Below are positions 10,724-21,307 of a stretch of 64,000 nucleotides of DNA, piece after piece (the first letter of the stretch is position 1; each line of letters begins with the position of its first letter). Location: the NCBI GenBank assembly GCA_022315425.1, contig JAIUPT010000036.1, positions 496,001 to 560,000 of the forward strand. Direction: 5' to 3'. Under the pieces are notes generated by a model. The model did not search any database. It worked only from the letters and a program-made list of their open reading frames with translations, and was not told where the DNA came from. The translations under genes and the position numbers were made by a program. Origin of the DNA: Pseudevernia furfuracea (Eukaryota; Ascomycota; Lecanoromycetes; Lecanorales; Parmeliaceae).

Positions 10724-11528
10724 AAAGACGCAAAATGTGGTGAAGGAAAGGCGGACAAAGGTAAACTTCAAGCCTTGTTGCTCGTTTTCACCAAGGTCAT
10801 AAGGTTGATGGGTTATAGTGGTGGTGATAGTACATCTCCCCTTGGTAAATATAGAAGAATAGGGTGTCATTCAAGTTAGTTTGCGAATCTAAACGAGTCA
10901 AGTGCGTGGTCACGATATATTCCAGCATCCTCGCCTCTCAGTGCAATTTCTTGTTTTGCATTCTTACCCCCCATGAATAGCATCAAACCCGCCATGCGAA
11001 ATGCAATATTCAGGCCCACTAACCCCCTGTCAAGCAGGGCCGATTCTGAAGGCAGCCGAGGCGAGTACAAGTGCCGGCGCAATAACCACGTGTGTTGGTG
11101 ATGCTGCAGATACGCCGCATGCTATCATAACATCTATAGACTCTCGTGTCCAAGGAATAACAGCTCGTGTTCCCGAATAACTTCTTGACGAGCAGCCGAC
11201 ACTAGGTATACACGAAGATGCTTGGTCATAAGTCTGTGTACAGAAGACGACAGCACATCTCAATGGCCACGACCCAGCTGCTTTGAAGTCTCCGAATCCA
11301 GATTTTTGCTTCGTGATAGCCGGTGCTGGAGAAATGAATAATGTTACCGTAACATGGGTACTCTTGCCCCTGGTGCTAGAACAAGTGCGCTTTTGATTTC
11401 CCTCCCCTTATTCTGTCATGACCGTGAGACGAACGAAAAAGAAAAAGCCGTTGACAATTATGTTCTTTGCAATGGACCTTTCCTCTCACTGTCATCGCTG
11501 TTAGCACCTCTGAAGGCTTTTAAGTATC
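10724..11528. other. Intergenic
   Basis: Short unsupported open frames only. This is the upstream region of the membrane-protein gene that starts at 11529. Confidence 0.4.
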
Positions 11529-12986
11529 ATGTCATCGCGAACTGGATCCGATGCAAGCGCCGGCATTGTCCTGGTTGTAGTCAGTTGGACGTTCTTCGTC
11601 GTCTCCCTCTTCGTGCTTTGCTTACGCTTCTACGCCGATTTTCTCGTCATACATCTCGTCAGCACCGATTCATATCTCACCCTTCTGACGTTTGTAAGCC
11701 ACACTTCCCCTCAAGTCTATACCCGAAGTTTGGCTCCTTATTGATGCCCAAGCTCAGCTGTTGGTCATTGTGTCGCAAGTGTTTACGCAAATCAGCGTTC
11801 ACTATGGAATGGGGACGCACATCGATGCCCTGACTCCCAACGCCATCATTCTGGCTCTGAAGTACTGCTGGGTCGCGCAACCATTCCAACTCCTCGCGCT
11901 CGCATTCGGCAAGATCGCAGCTGTAACATACCTCGCGACCATCCACGGACCGCGCAACGCGAGTATTAAGCTGGCATTTCTTTGGATAGTCGGTCTCGTC
12001 CAGCTCTTCAGCTGTTTTATCATCCTCGGATTCATCTATTCGCAGTGCTCGCCCATGGCAAAGCTTTGGAACATAGAGATTCCTGGTACATGCAATGGCC
12101 GGACAAGGAATGTATATATGGCGTATCTGGATGGAAGTGAGTCGAGTATCGCTCTGGCGCGTGACCTTGGGGATGATACTAAGCGAATAGGCTTATCTGC
12201 CTTCTCAAACGTTGGCTTTTCGTTATATCCAAATTTGATATTCTGGAATCTGCAAATGAAGACGACGAAAACATTCGTTCTTTGTCTGTTATTTGGAACG
12301 GGTGTAATGTTCGTTTGCATGATGTACTTGAAAGTTGGACCGTAGCGCTGACACTACGCAGAGCCGCTATATGTGCTGTGTTGAAAACAACCAAAGTCAG
12401 CACACTTGGGAAATCAAATGATATCACTTGTTAGTCACGAAAGTTCAATACCATTTTGAGATATGAGAAGTGTGCTGACTATGTGCAGATGATATGACCA
12501 GTCTGATGACCTGGACCGCGTAAGTTTTAGCATCTTTTGTGCGGTATCATAGAGGAGACTGGGATCAGGCCCGCGTTATGAAGAAGCACTTGCCTGATAT
12601 TCCGTAGTGTCGAGCAATACACCGTCCTCCTAGCCGGCTCTATCCCACCACTCCGCCCAGCCATCAAAGAACTCTTCAACAAAGCCTCAAGCACGACCTA
12701 CTACCGCAGCCGTAACACCAATTCACTCCGCCTCGATGATGAAGCCACGCTCACCTCTTCTAAAATTCCGTCAGGAAAAATACAAGCATACACAGTGAGC
12801 GTCAAGGGGCGACTTGAGGCTTTTCACGGAAAGAGAGACTGTACAGAGGATATATTCAGTGAGATGGGCGAGGGCGGAACCATGATGACCACAAACATTG
12901 AAGTGGAAAGAAATAGAATATATGCGCAGAGGATGAACGCGAGTAGGGATCAGATGGTTGCGATGAAAGGGAGGGAAGGCGTTTGA
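11529..12986 (+). CDS. Rhodopsin-domain (PTH11/SAT4-like) integral membrane protein
   Basis: Five exons: 11529-11693, 11758-12301, 12364-12429, 12489-12519, 12608-12986, giving 394 aa. Introns carry gtaagc, gtgtaa, gttagt and gtaagt donors. The protein has about seven hydrophobic segments, the first at residues about 12-33 ('GIVLVVVSWTFFVVSLFVLC'). It carries the hallmarks of the fungal rhodopsin-like family: 'YGMGTHIDAL', 'ALKYCWVAQPFQLLALAFGKIA', a loop with Cys residues, 'LSAFSNVGFSLYPNLIFWNLQM', and 'YDMTSLMTWTAVEQYTVLLAGSIPPLRP' split over three exons. The cytosolic tail is hydrophilic. Such proteins sit in the plasma membrane. Some (PTH11) act in surface sensing, but most have no known ligand. 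Confidence 0.85.
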
Positions 12987-14657
12987 ATGAGCTTGTTCTG
13001 GCCGCTTATTTTATGTACATACCTGTCTTCGCTCATGAAACTCTTGCATCGCAAATGGGAGGTTGTACAGAACTCCATTGTGGGTCACTTTCGATGAACG
13101 CGAAAATTGCAAAAGATGAGACAACCATGTATCGTCGGCCCTTTCCAAAGAGGCTATCTACGCTCGGCACACTTCCATATTCTCAGATTCACCGTACGCT
13201 GTTAAAGACATCTCTGTCAGAAAGTACCCTCCATAAGTCATCTGGCTACAGTTTCCTCCGTTAAAGATGCGTCAGCGTACTGTGTGAGCTTTCGCGGGCG
13301 GCAAGGTCTTGCTTGATAGCGACGAAGGCTATCTGCGATCCGAAGACTCTTCCATAATTCAGACAGAATGTTATAACTAGACTGCCGGCTAAGCATTTGC
13401 TAGTGATGATAAATTATGTTATCGCTAGGACCATTGCGGATGTGGTCTTACAACTGAAACGATTGATTTTAGCATATAAGCAGTAGGGGACGAAACAAGA
13501 TGACAACGTCAACGTGTTAAAAAGTATCACGGAAGAGTGTTTTTCTTCGCTGACGTGGGAGGTTTAAAGGTTTTTGGGCTAATATGAAGAATGGAAGTTC
13601 AGCTGCGGCTGGTATCGGTCAGCAACCGTGCATGAACTCGTTCCTGCAGGAAGCACACAGCCCGAAGGACGAGATCTGTTAGAAAACGGAGGACGCCATT
13701 TCATGTGCCACTATTCTTCAGCCCGAGTTGCCTGTTTCCAGCCATTGGAATTTATCAAATGTCCTTATGTGTCGATTGTCAGACTTGTCCACGTATCAAG
13801 AACCCCTTTAAAGCGTCATGCAGGTGCAAGAGATCCACCGACCAACCATCATGATTATCAGCGAATTTTAATCTTTTCACACTGCTGTTGTCCATTTCGC
13901 CGCTTTGCCTAGGTTGTTGAGCTGTTGAAATGCATCAAGAGAAGAAGTGTTGCGACAAGCTGACGTAAGCTGTCAGCCACGTGATCGGAAAATAAAATGA
14001 CGGAAAATCTTCAGGATCCATTCCTTTCTGACATCGTGGGCCCCGTGAACCCGGTGTCATCGTGTACGGGACGTGAAACAACTGAGCCGTTGTATCGGTC
14101 TCTACCATCGCCGGGTCGATACAATGACCTCACGATTGGTGTCGAGCAATGTTCGAAGGCTTAGAAATCATCAAAAATTCCCCAGAAAATGCGCCTCGGT
14201 ACCTCCAAGCTGTGTTGTGTTTGTTACACATATTGTAAGACAGGCGTCCCATGGCGCTGCCAGGGGATTCTGTATTCCTTCAACCGCAGCAGACTTTGGA
14301 GCTGCGCAAGCTGTGAGCCCACTCGTTTCAAGCTCTCATTGGCTGCATTGAGATTCCCTTGGCGCTGTCAGACAGTTGGTTTGCCACGTCGTCTTCAATG
14401 TCGATACTGTGAACAGGTGAGAGAACTGTCGAGTCTGCTGGCCTCGCTCCCGCCTCTCTCGCCGCCTATTGCACTATATAAAGACATTCGCCATGCTGCC
14501 AATTTGTTCTTTTCCCATAATTTACAGTTCTCTTAGTATATAGCTTTTGGCCAGTCGTACCGTACACAGTTTGTCTCTTTCGGATCCAGAGCACTTTTTT
14601 GACTCCTGTTTTTGTCGCATCTCATACTACTTGTTCAACAGACCTTAGACAGGCACC
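12987..14657. other. Intergenic
   Basis: No supported gene. The last 200 bases contain a TATA-like box (14474-14483) and pyrimidine-rich stretches before the next start codon. Confidence 0.4.
14474..14483 (+). promoter_or_regulatory. TATA-like box
   Basis: ctatataaag, about 180 bp upstream of the ATG at 14658; position and sequence fit a core promoter for that gene. Confidence 0.45.
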
Positions 14658-16001
14658 ATGTCGCACAACATCTACATCGCCAATCTTTCGAGCCATAACC
14701 AGGACTTCGAAGTCCATGGTTGGAATAACAACCAGAATATGACGGTTCCCGCGGGGCAGACATCTGTTATTAGCGCGGCGGATGGGTCATCGGGAGCAAT
14801 AATCGCCCTGCACTATGGTTTCGAAGGGGAGCAGGCCGAAATCACCAAGGATGGATTCGGTGGTAAGTTAAAATAGGATGACTACCGGCTGCGAATCCCG
14901 CTAAATCCTCAACTAGGAAATGACTTCATTGATATGAGCAACATCATGGGAGCGGGCGGCAACATGACTGTCCAACAAGTCAACAACCCATCCACCCGCA
15001 AAGGCGACCCGATCTTCATGCAAAACCTCAACACAGCGTGGCAAGCAGCGAACGATGGCACGAAGCAATCCTTGCAGCCATGCGTGCAACTCGACGGCAA
15101 CGGCAATATAGTCAGAATCGCCGCTATAAAGAATTACCCCCAGCTAGAAACGTTCGTTAGATCTTTCGCAAACGGACAAACATATATTGGCAATGGCGCA
15201 TGGGGTGGAAGCTCAGGAAATCCCAACGACAACAACCAGTCATCAGCTGCGCAGGGGGATAAGGATATCCAGGTAACCTATAATGATGGCGATGCGACGC
15301 CACCAAGTTAGAAACACTCTCCACATACTTAGCAATATCATTTCTCCTATTCTGACGAATACTATGTAGATACCGCTGTCTCTCGGTTCAAAAAGCCCCA
15401 ATCCAAGCTCGTGCAATCACACCAACGCGATGCCTCTCCCTCCGGCCCAGGCATCATCCTGAACAACCACAGCAGCAGCCAACAAACCTACGCCTTCTAC
15501 AATAACTACTGGAATGGCAACGGCACTGCAGGTGCCAACTTTGACCATCCGGATCCGACCGTGCAAGTAGACGCCAACGGTTCACTCTTCGTAAGCTTAC
15601 CAACATCCTTCAAAGGGCGCGTCCAGCGCGGAACGCAACTGCCAGCCACATGGGTCGAATTCCAAATCGCTGCTTCCAACGACAATGCCGCTCACGGGGA
15701 CATTAGTCTCGAGCAAGGGTGCGATGGGGCTGCTACTATCAGTGCGACGGACGGAAGTGGGCGATCGAATGGGTTCACGAATGATATCTTATCCAGGGCG
15801 CCTCCGGCCGCTATACAGAAAAAACCCGATGGAACGCCCGCATTGGCCACGACTGTGGGTAACTGGATGAGTGGGCCTAATCAGGCTGCGATTGATTATG
15901 AAAATCAGGTTGTGGGGCAGTCGAAGGCTTATATCCAAGGAGGTACGGGAGTACCGGATGTGGCGAGTACTAATCAGTGTTTGGCTGTTGATTTTTATTG
16001 A
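14658..16001 (+). CDS. Two-domain beta-rich fungal protein of unknown function
   Basis: Three exons: 14658-14862, 14917-15272, 15333-16001, giving 409 aa. Intron 1 (gtaagt..aactag) is clear. Intron 2 (gtaacc..acttag, 60 nt) is in phase 0; if it is retained, translation runs 13 more codons to a TAG at 15309-15311 and yields a 199-aa protein. Domain 1 (about residues 1-185) starts 'MSHNIYIANLSSHNQDFEV' with no signal peptide. Domain 2 (about 225-409) starts 'GIILNNHSSSQQTYAFYNN' and carries 'AHGDISLEQGCDGAATI'. The two share a layout (Asn/Ser-rich opening, 'V.AGQ/V.ANG' strand, GD/N-Gly core), so they may be an ancient duplication. The second faintly recalls thaumatin-like beta folds. I do not recognise the family. 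Confidence 0.65.
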
Positions 16002-16854
16002 GATTTTGAAGCTCGCATCTGAGAAGGATTAGTATTATGGAGCTTTGGCTATGTAGGATTCTTGGCGTCTTAGGTAGCACAGGTACGACGGGGATCCAAT
16101 CTTGGATTGGGTACTTCACACGTGTTAAGAAAACAATCTCGCCTTGGACTTTTCCAGTGTTCTATGAACCTCTTCACAGAATTCTAGAACTCACCAGGCG
16201 CCTCGGCAATTTGAAAAGTCTCGCAGCTGCCTTACTCGGCTAGACCCGTTTGTTTTCGTGTGCATCCGACCATTTCCGCAACGCAGCCGATATCCTATTC
16301 ACTACTAGCTGGAACAAATCTTGGACTGTGGAAGGTAATCGTATAGTGCTTTACCGCGATTGAATAAGTTCGGGCTAAGCCTCACTAGCTTTGGATATCT
16401 CGAATGCTATTCGAAGAGCCTAGACTGCAGTACATCCGCAATCTAGATTCCCTTCTGTGTGCGCTAGCCATCTCTGCATGCAGCATGCAGTCTTATAAAT
16501 CCAAATTCTGTGCTTCTACTTCCTGATGTTAAACTCAGAAGACAATTCGAAGGAACTACCAATTATTAGACCCTCGCCACGTATTGCTGACTCGTGCTAT
16601 TACCTTCCTTCGTTCTTAAGGTCGCAATCCTGTCCGACAGTTGTGCCTGGAACGGGCGTAACTGAGTTCAGTAATATGCGTCTCACTGCATACCCGTTTG
16701 TGTTTCCTGCATCACATCTGCATCTTCTACTACTGCAGCTCGAAGACCTTTAGACTCTGCGACATAAATTCCGCGGGAAAATGTTTCGATTGCTTGTTCT
16801 CTTGAACTTTCGTAATAATCATTCTCAGTCCCTACATTTCTTCAATGTCATGAA
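16002..16854. other. Intergenic
   Basis: Nothing supported. A 75-codon ATG frame (16526-16753) has no recognisable feature and is not called. Confidence 0.4.
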
Positions 16855-19272
16855 ATGTTCTTTTCTTCTTCTGCAATGCTCACTGCTGTCTTAAGTTTTC
16901 TTTGTGCTTGCGTACTCGCCGTTGAATTGACTTCCACTGGATCCACGGCAGCCCTAGATGGTGTCCCATACTACATATCCAGCACGCCATATGCCAAAAT
17001 TCCAAACTTTCAGTCTCAGATACTGGCTGGTAAGGAAAGTGGATATGGAAGTATAGTGCCAGTGACCGTTGTTGAAGCCACTTCCGCTACGTTCACTTTG
17101 GCACAATTAGATCAAACAGTCGCGACATATGGCAAGGAAGACGATGTCTGGCAAGAGAGTTTCCTCTCAGGTAGGCCAAGCTTAAGGCTTTGTGGATGTG
17201 CAGAATGTTGCTTTTAAGGCAGATTGCTCCGTATTTTTCTGAGGAAGCTTGCTAAAGTTTCTAGTTGTTTTCATCCACTATAAAGCAACGGCACCAAGCC
17301 CAAACTATGTCTTCAATAGCACTGTAATCATAGCAGATTCGAACCAGACGAGTACTATATCTGTGCTGCACTCTTCAGCTTCTGCACTCATACCGCCGGG
17401 ACCCTATTTCCTCACCCCAGAAGGCGCTCTCTATCAGCCCTATCGCCTCTACGCTGACATTTCCGGTGCTTTCACCCAGCCTCTCACTCCGGCCGTAGGC
17501 ACCCCAGGCGCATTCTCCACCCTGCCCGCCACAGTCCTGGGAATCGACTCACCAGGCGTCGCAGTACCATCACGACTGTACTACACCAAAACCGCCGAAA
17601 AGCCACTCGCCGGTGTGCGAACCGGAATCAAAGACATTTACGATATAGCTGGCATCAAAACTAGCGATGGCAATCGTGCATTCTACGGCCTTTACCCGGC
17701 CAGAACAGTCAATGCAGTTCCTGTGCAGCGCCTCATTGATGCAGGAGCAATCTTAGTTGGAAAAATGAAAACGAGCCAATTCGCGAACGGCGAGACGGCA
17801 ACTGATGACTGGGTTGATTTCCATGCCCCATTCAACCCTCGAGGAGATGGATACCAGGACCCTTCATCTTCGTCTTCGGGGCCAGGTTCTGGGGCGGGTA
17901 GTTACCCTTGGCTAGACCTCACGCTAGGATCTGACACGGGAGGTAGTATCAGAGGACCGAGCCAGGTCCAAGGGCTCTTTGGCAATAGACCCTCACACGG
18001 ACTTGTCCCGCTCACTGGAGTCATGCCGCTGGCTCCTGAGCTTGATACTGCTGGCTTTTTGTGAGCCTTTCGAATCACGTTCTATTCTTCACGTTGCTGA
18101 ACATCTAACCCTGGGCAGATGTCGCGACCCTACGATCTGGGCGGCTGCTGCAAAAGTTTTGTACGAAACCAACATCACCTTCCCTAGTGGCCATCCAAAA
18201 AAGATTCAGACAATCGGCTTTCCCACTCGGGGAGAAATAGTCTCAGATCCAGTCATTGCGGAGTCCAACGCAGTGATTCTCAATTTTCTATCGCAGCTGG
18301 AAGATTACTTGTCCATCAAAGCAACAGCATTGAACTATACGGCCCTGTGGGACCAGACGAAACCAGATCCTGATTTACCACCTCTCGACATCCTTTTGAA
18401 TACAACATATCCCACACTGATATCCAAAGAAGAGACGAAGAACGTCCGAAACCCATTTTATGCTGACTACGCTGCGGTTCATGATGGGAGAAAGCCCGCT
18501 GTTGACCCCGTACCTCTGGTAGGACTAGATTCTTAAATGATAAGGAAGATTCGATTGATGAAGAGACTGATAATTTTACAGGTACGTTGGGCGTATGGAG
18601 ACTCGCTACCGGCATCCGAACTAGATGTTGCGATCAACAATAAGACGACTTTCATGGACTGGTGGGACTCTCATATTGCGATCAACGAAACAGACTCCTG
18701 CGATGGTATCATCTTGTATACTGCGGGTGTCAACATCGTATATCGCAACGCGTATCTTCCGTGAGTCACAACATCCTCTTCTCTCCTTCACTCGATCGCT
18801 TTTTAGGTAAACTGAAGTTGGATTTTGGTACTCTCTAGGTCACCGCATCCTCCATTTGGTTATGATGACAGCCAGATATCAATTTTCGCTGAAATCCCAG
18901 ACTTTGTTGTACCGCGTAAGATTTCCAAATCTCTTCGAAATATTTCGGGGTTTGCTAACATTTGCTAGTCGGCTCTGCGGCCTACAATTCCACTATCACG
19001 AACCATACCGAGGCCTTACCAGTCTCTGTAGATATACTTGGTAAGAAAACACTCGCTCTTCGAACACAGCTATTACACCTGCGTACTCTACCATGTAGCA
19101 CTCAAAGTTGAATGTCAGGCTGACTTCATCTCCTCTAGCGGCCAAAGGTTGTGACGGTCTCATCTTCCAGCTTGTTGACGATTTGTTGGCGGCTGGTATT
19201 GTCAATGTGACGGAAGCTGGACAGACGATTACTGGAGGCGAGATCCTGTTGAGGAGGGGCTGGGGTACTTGA
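16855..19272 (+). CDS. Secreted amidase-signature hydrolase
   Basis: Seven exons: 16855-17170, 17265-18060, 18119-18518, 18582-18760, 18839-18915, 18969-19040, 19139-19272, giving 657 aa. The N-terminus is a signal peptide (hydrophobic run 'MLTAVLSFLCACVLAVEL'). A small N-terminal domain of about 150 residues precedes the amidase-signature fold. The candidate catalytic Lys is Lys228 in 'GVRTGIKDIYD', the cis-Ser is in 'SSSSGPGSGAGS', and the nucleophile is Ser333 in 'GSDTGGSIRGPS'. The C-terminal half keeps the family's 'NPL/VRWAYGD' junction across exons 3 and 4. Amidase-signature enzymes hydrolyse carboxamides; the substrate is unknown. Fungal relatives are often automatically named glutamyl-tRNA amidotransferase subunit A, but a secreted product makes that role unlikely. 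Several N-glycosylation sequons are present. Confidence 0.85.
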
Positions 19273-20257
19273 GGCCGTATTTAGAGTAGACCCGAGAGAA
19301 TGGACATCATTTTGATCAGTGTGATCAACTGGTTTCGATCGTGGGCTGCTTAATGGAAGTGTTAAAGGGTTTTGTGAGATCTTAGATCAATCCTTATCTC
19401 GAAACTTCGAATACATGTAACCGATATCAGCGTGATCCAAAATTGCCGCTCCATAATTTACCGAATCGGTAACTTCAGGTATCTTCGACTTACCGAATAG
19501 TCAGTACGCTGCCCCTCAAACTCACATGAAATCGGCCATCCTCGGCGCCTAACATCCACGGCTCCTCTCTCTGTGTAGGATATCTTGAATACGAAGTGAA
19601 TAGGATGTTCTTCTCAATGATTGTATCGATGAGGAAGCATCGATAGTATACGCTTGCTGAATCTCTAGGGAAATCGAGACTACAGTAGTCTAAATATTTT
19701 TTTACGGTCGCTTGTAGACTTAGTTTAGAGTATGTGAGAGGAAATTAGCGGTAGCTCTGAGATCAAAGAAGGCTACCTGGACCGGAAAAACATTTTCCGA
19801 AGGTCTTAGTAGCTGGAAGGGATGTCCTTTTGGCTACCTGTTCAGGTGAGCGGAAGACGAAGGAGAAGATTCGACGAGAGACTAGTGGAGGGCGACCAAA
19901 CATGCAGGCGCTGATATGTAGCGAAGCACCAAGGCGCAGAATAGTGCATGCTGTATAGAAGGCGTATGACGTTCTTTTTTGTGCCTTTGGTAGACTTGTG
20001 GTAAGATACTAGCCTATATCGCAACCTTCAAAATAGAATCGACATTTGATCCTTGGTCTAGCGGCCTTAAAGTAAAACCAATCGTGACACCATTGAGGCT
20101 ACGCAGAAGAACTGGTTGAGATTCTTAACATAAGCCCAGTCAAACGCCTCTATGATCACATCTCTCCGACGGGACACAACCCTCCGCAAGCCCAGGAGCG
20201 CTCAACCAATCTGACATCATAAACACTAGCCGTCCATCGCGTCTCAGTATAAAACTC
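19273..20257. other. Intergenic
   Basis: No gene seen. It contains a near-palindrome ttaccgaatcggtaac at about 19458-19473 and otherwise ordinary sequence. Confidence 0.4.
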
Positions 20258-20536
20258 TTACTCACTCTCTTGCTTCGCCGTCTCAAAGTTATAGGTATCC
20301 GCTGGGGTCGGTAAAGGGACCATTCCACTCGAGCTATCGAAGTTGCTGTCGTAGCCAGGAACACACGTGACAATAAAGAGAGTGTTCGGCGGGTGCTGGA
20401 GGAAGGAGCAGGTTTTGGTCCCGTTGTCAGTAAGGGCGCCCTTGACCTCTAACGCCTCACTGGCCGAGGAGTCGACCATGAGCACGTAGTTCCCGCAGGC
20501 GAGGGTAGAAAGGAGGACGACGGCGAGAGTAAACAA
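20258..20536 (-). CDS. Possible membrane-anchored or secreted small protein, 3' exon only
   Basis: An open minus-strand frame with a hydrophobic run ('LFTLAVVLLSTLACGNYVLMV') followed by about 70 residues with few Cys and an acidic end ('YNFETAKQESE'). There is no in-frame ATG at its start; the frame continues upstream to about 20600, where a good 3' splice site (gtttcag before 20601) suggests earlier exons. I could not join them with confidence. It looks like a type II membrane protein or the end of a secreted one. No family is recognised. Confidence 0.35.
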   Translation of the reverse strand: MFTLAVVLLSTLACGNYVLMVDSSASEALEVKGALTDNGTKTCSFLQHPPNTLFIVTCVPGYDSNFDSSSGMVPLPTPADTYNFETAKQESE

Positions 20537-20780
20537 GATACTAGGACGATTTCTGGCCGAGGGAATTTGGAGTCTGAGGTTTGTCTTCGCTGAGCTTCAT
20601 CTGAAACGAAACGAGACAAGCGAATCAATGAGAAAAATTTATCAAGAAGAGATACATACTCCTAGTAGTGACTGCGAACAAACTCCTACCGCCCTTATAC
20701 AGGCTTTCCACGGCTTTTCCACCACTACCCTAAACCCGGTTTGCAGCATCAATCATAAGCACATGCTCATTGACTTCGTT

Positions 20781-21307
20781 CTAATCCTGCTTTACCAGCT
20801 GCAGAATGGTGCCCTGAATCCGCTTTATACGCCATTGTCCTAACACCGCTTTACCGGTTGTGGAATCGGCCGAATCTTCTTTACAGGCCATCGCCCTCGT
20901 CCATTCGAACAGCTTACCGTCTTTAGGAATCGTAGCGAGCAACCGAGCCGCTTCATCTTTGATCGCTGCGGATTTCCTGGTGCCTACACCATAGACCACG
21001 TTTTCCAAATCTTCCTTAAGCCTTTCGACGTTCCTTCGAGACATGTCCTCGCGATCCTCTTCAGTGCCCCACTTTGCGAGAGAATTCCAGTACTGATCGA
21101 ACTTAGCGCTTGTTCTCCACTCCTCGGTTGAACTGCATGCTCAAGACTTACTTTAGGACTTTGCATGACTTCGTCTTGTTCCTTGTGGTTGAGGTGGCCG
21201 AACGAGTTCAGGGTAGCGTTGATGGACTCCATATCGGGATTATCGCCCAAATTGACCATTGCGTCTAAGAAAGACAAGGCCGTTCCATCATGTGTCTTAC
21301 TGGCCAT
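20781..21307 (-). CDS. Hypothetical fungal protein, two exons
   Basis: Two exons, 21307-21152 and 21092-20781, joined across a 59-nt intron (gtaagt..gatcag, phase 0), giving 155 aa. The start is at 21307 ('MASKTHDGTALSFLDAM'), chosen over an ATG six codons upstream because it has the better context. The C-terminal half is a helical, charged region ('EEDREDMSRRNVERLKEDLENVVYG', 'KDGKLFEWTRAMACKED', 'GQWRIKRIQGTILQLVKQD'). No signal peptide or membrane segment. I do not recognise the family. Confidence 0.5.

Noticed and set aside
11310..11345. 'CFVIAGAGE' reading, recalling an FAD-binding GxGxxG opening
   Set aside because: The glycine pattern is incomplete and nothing else of an oxidoreductase follows.
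20055..20140. tRNA-like A-box (tggtctagcggcc)
   Set aside because: The downstream sequence does not fold into acceptor, anticodon and T arms, and the B-box (ggttgagattc) is poor.
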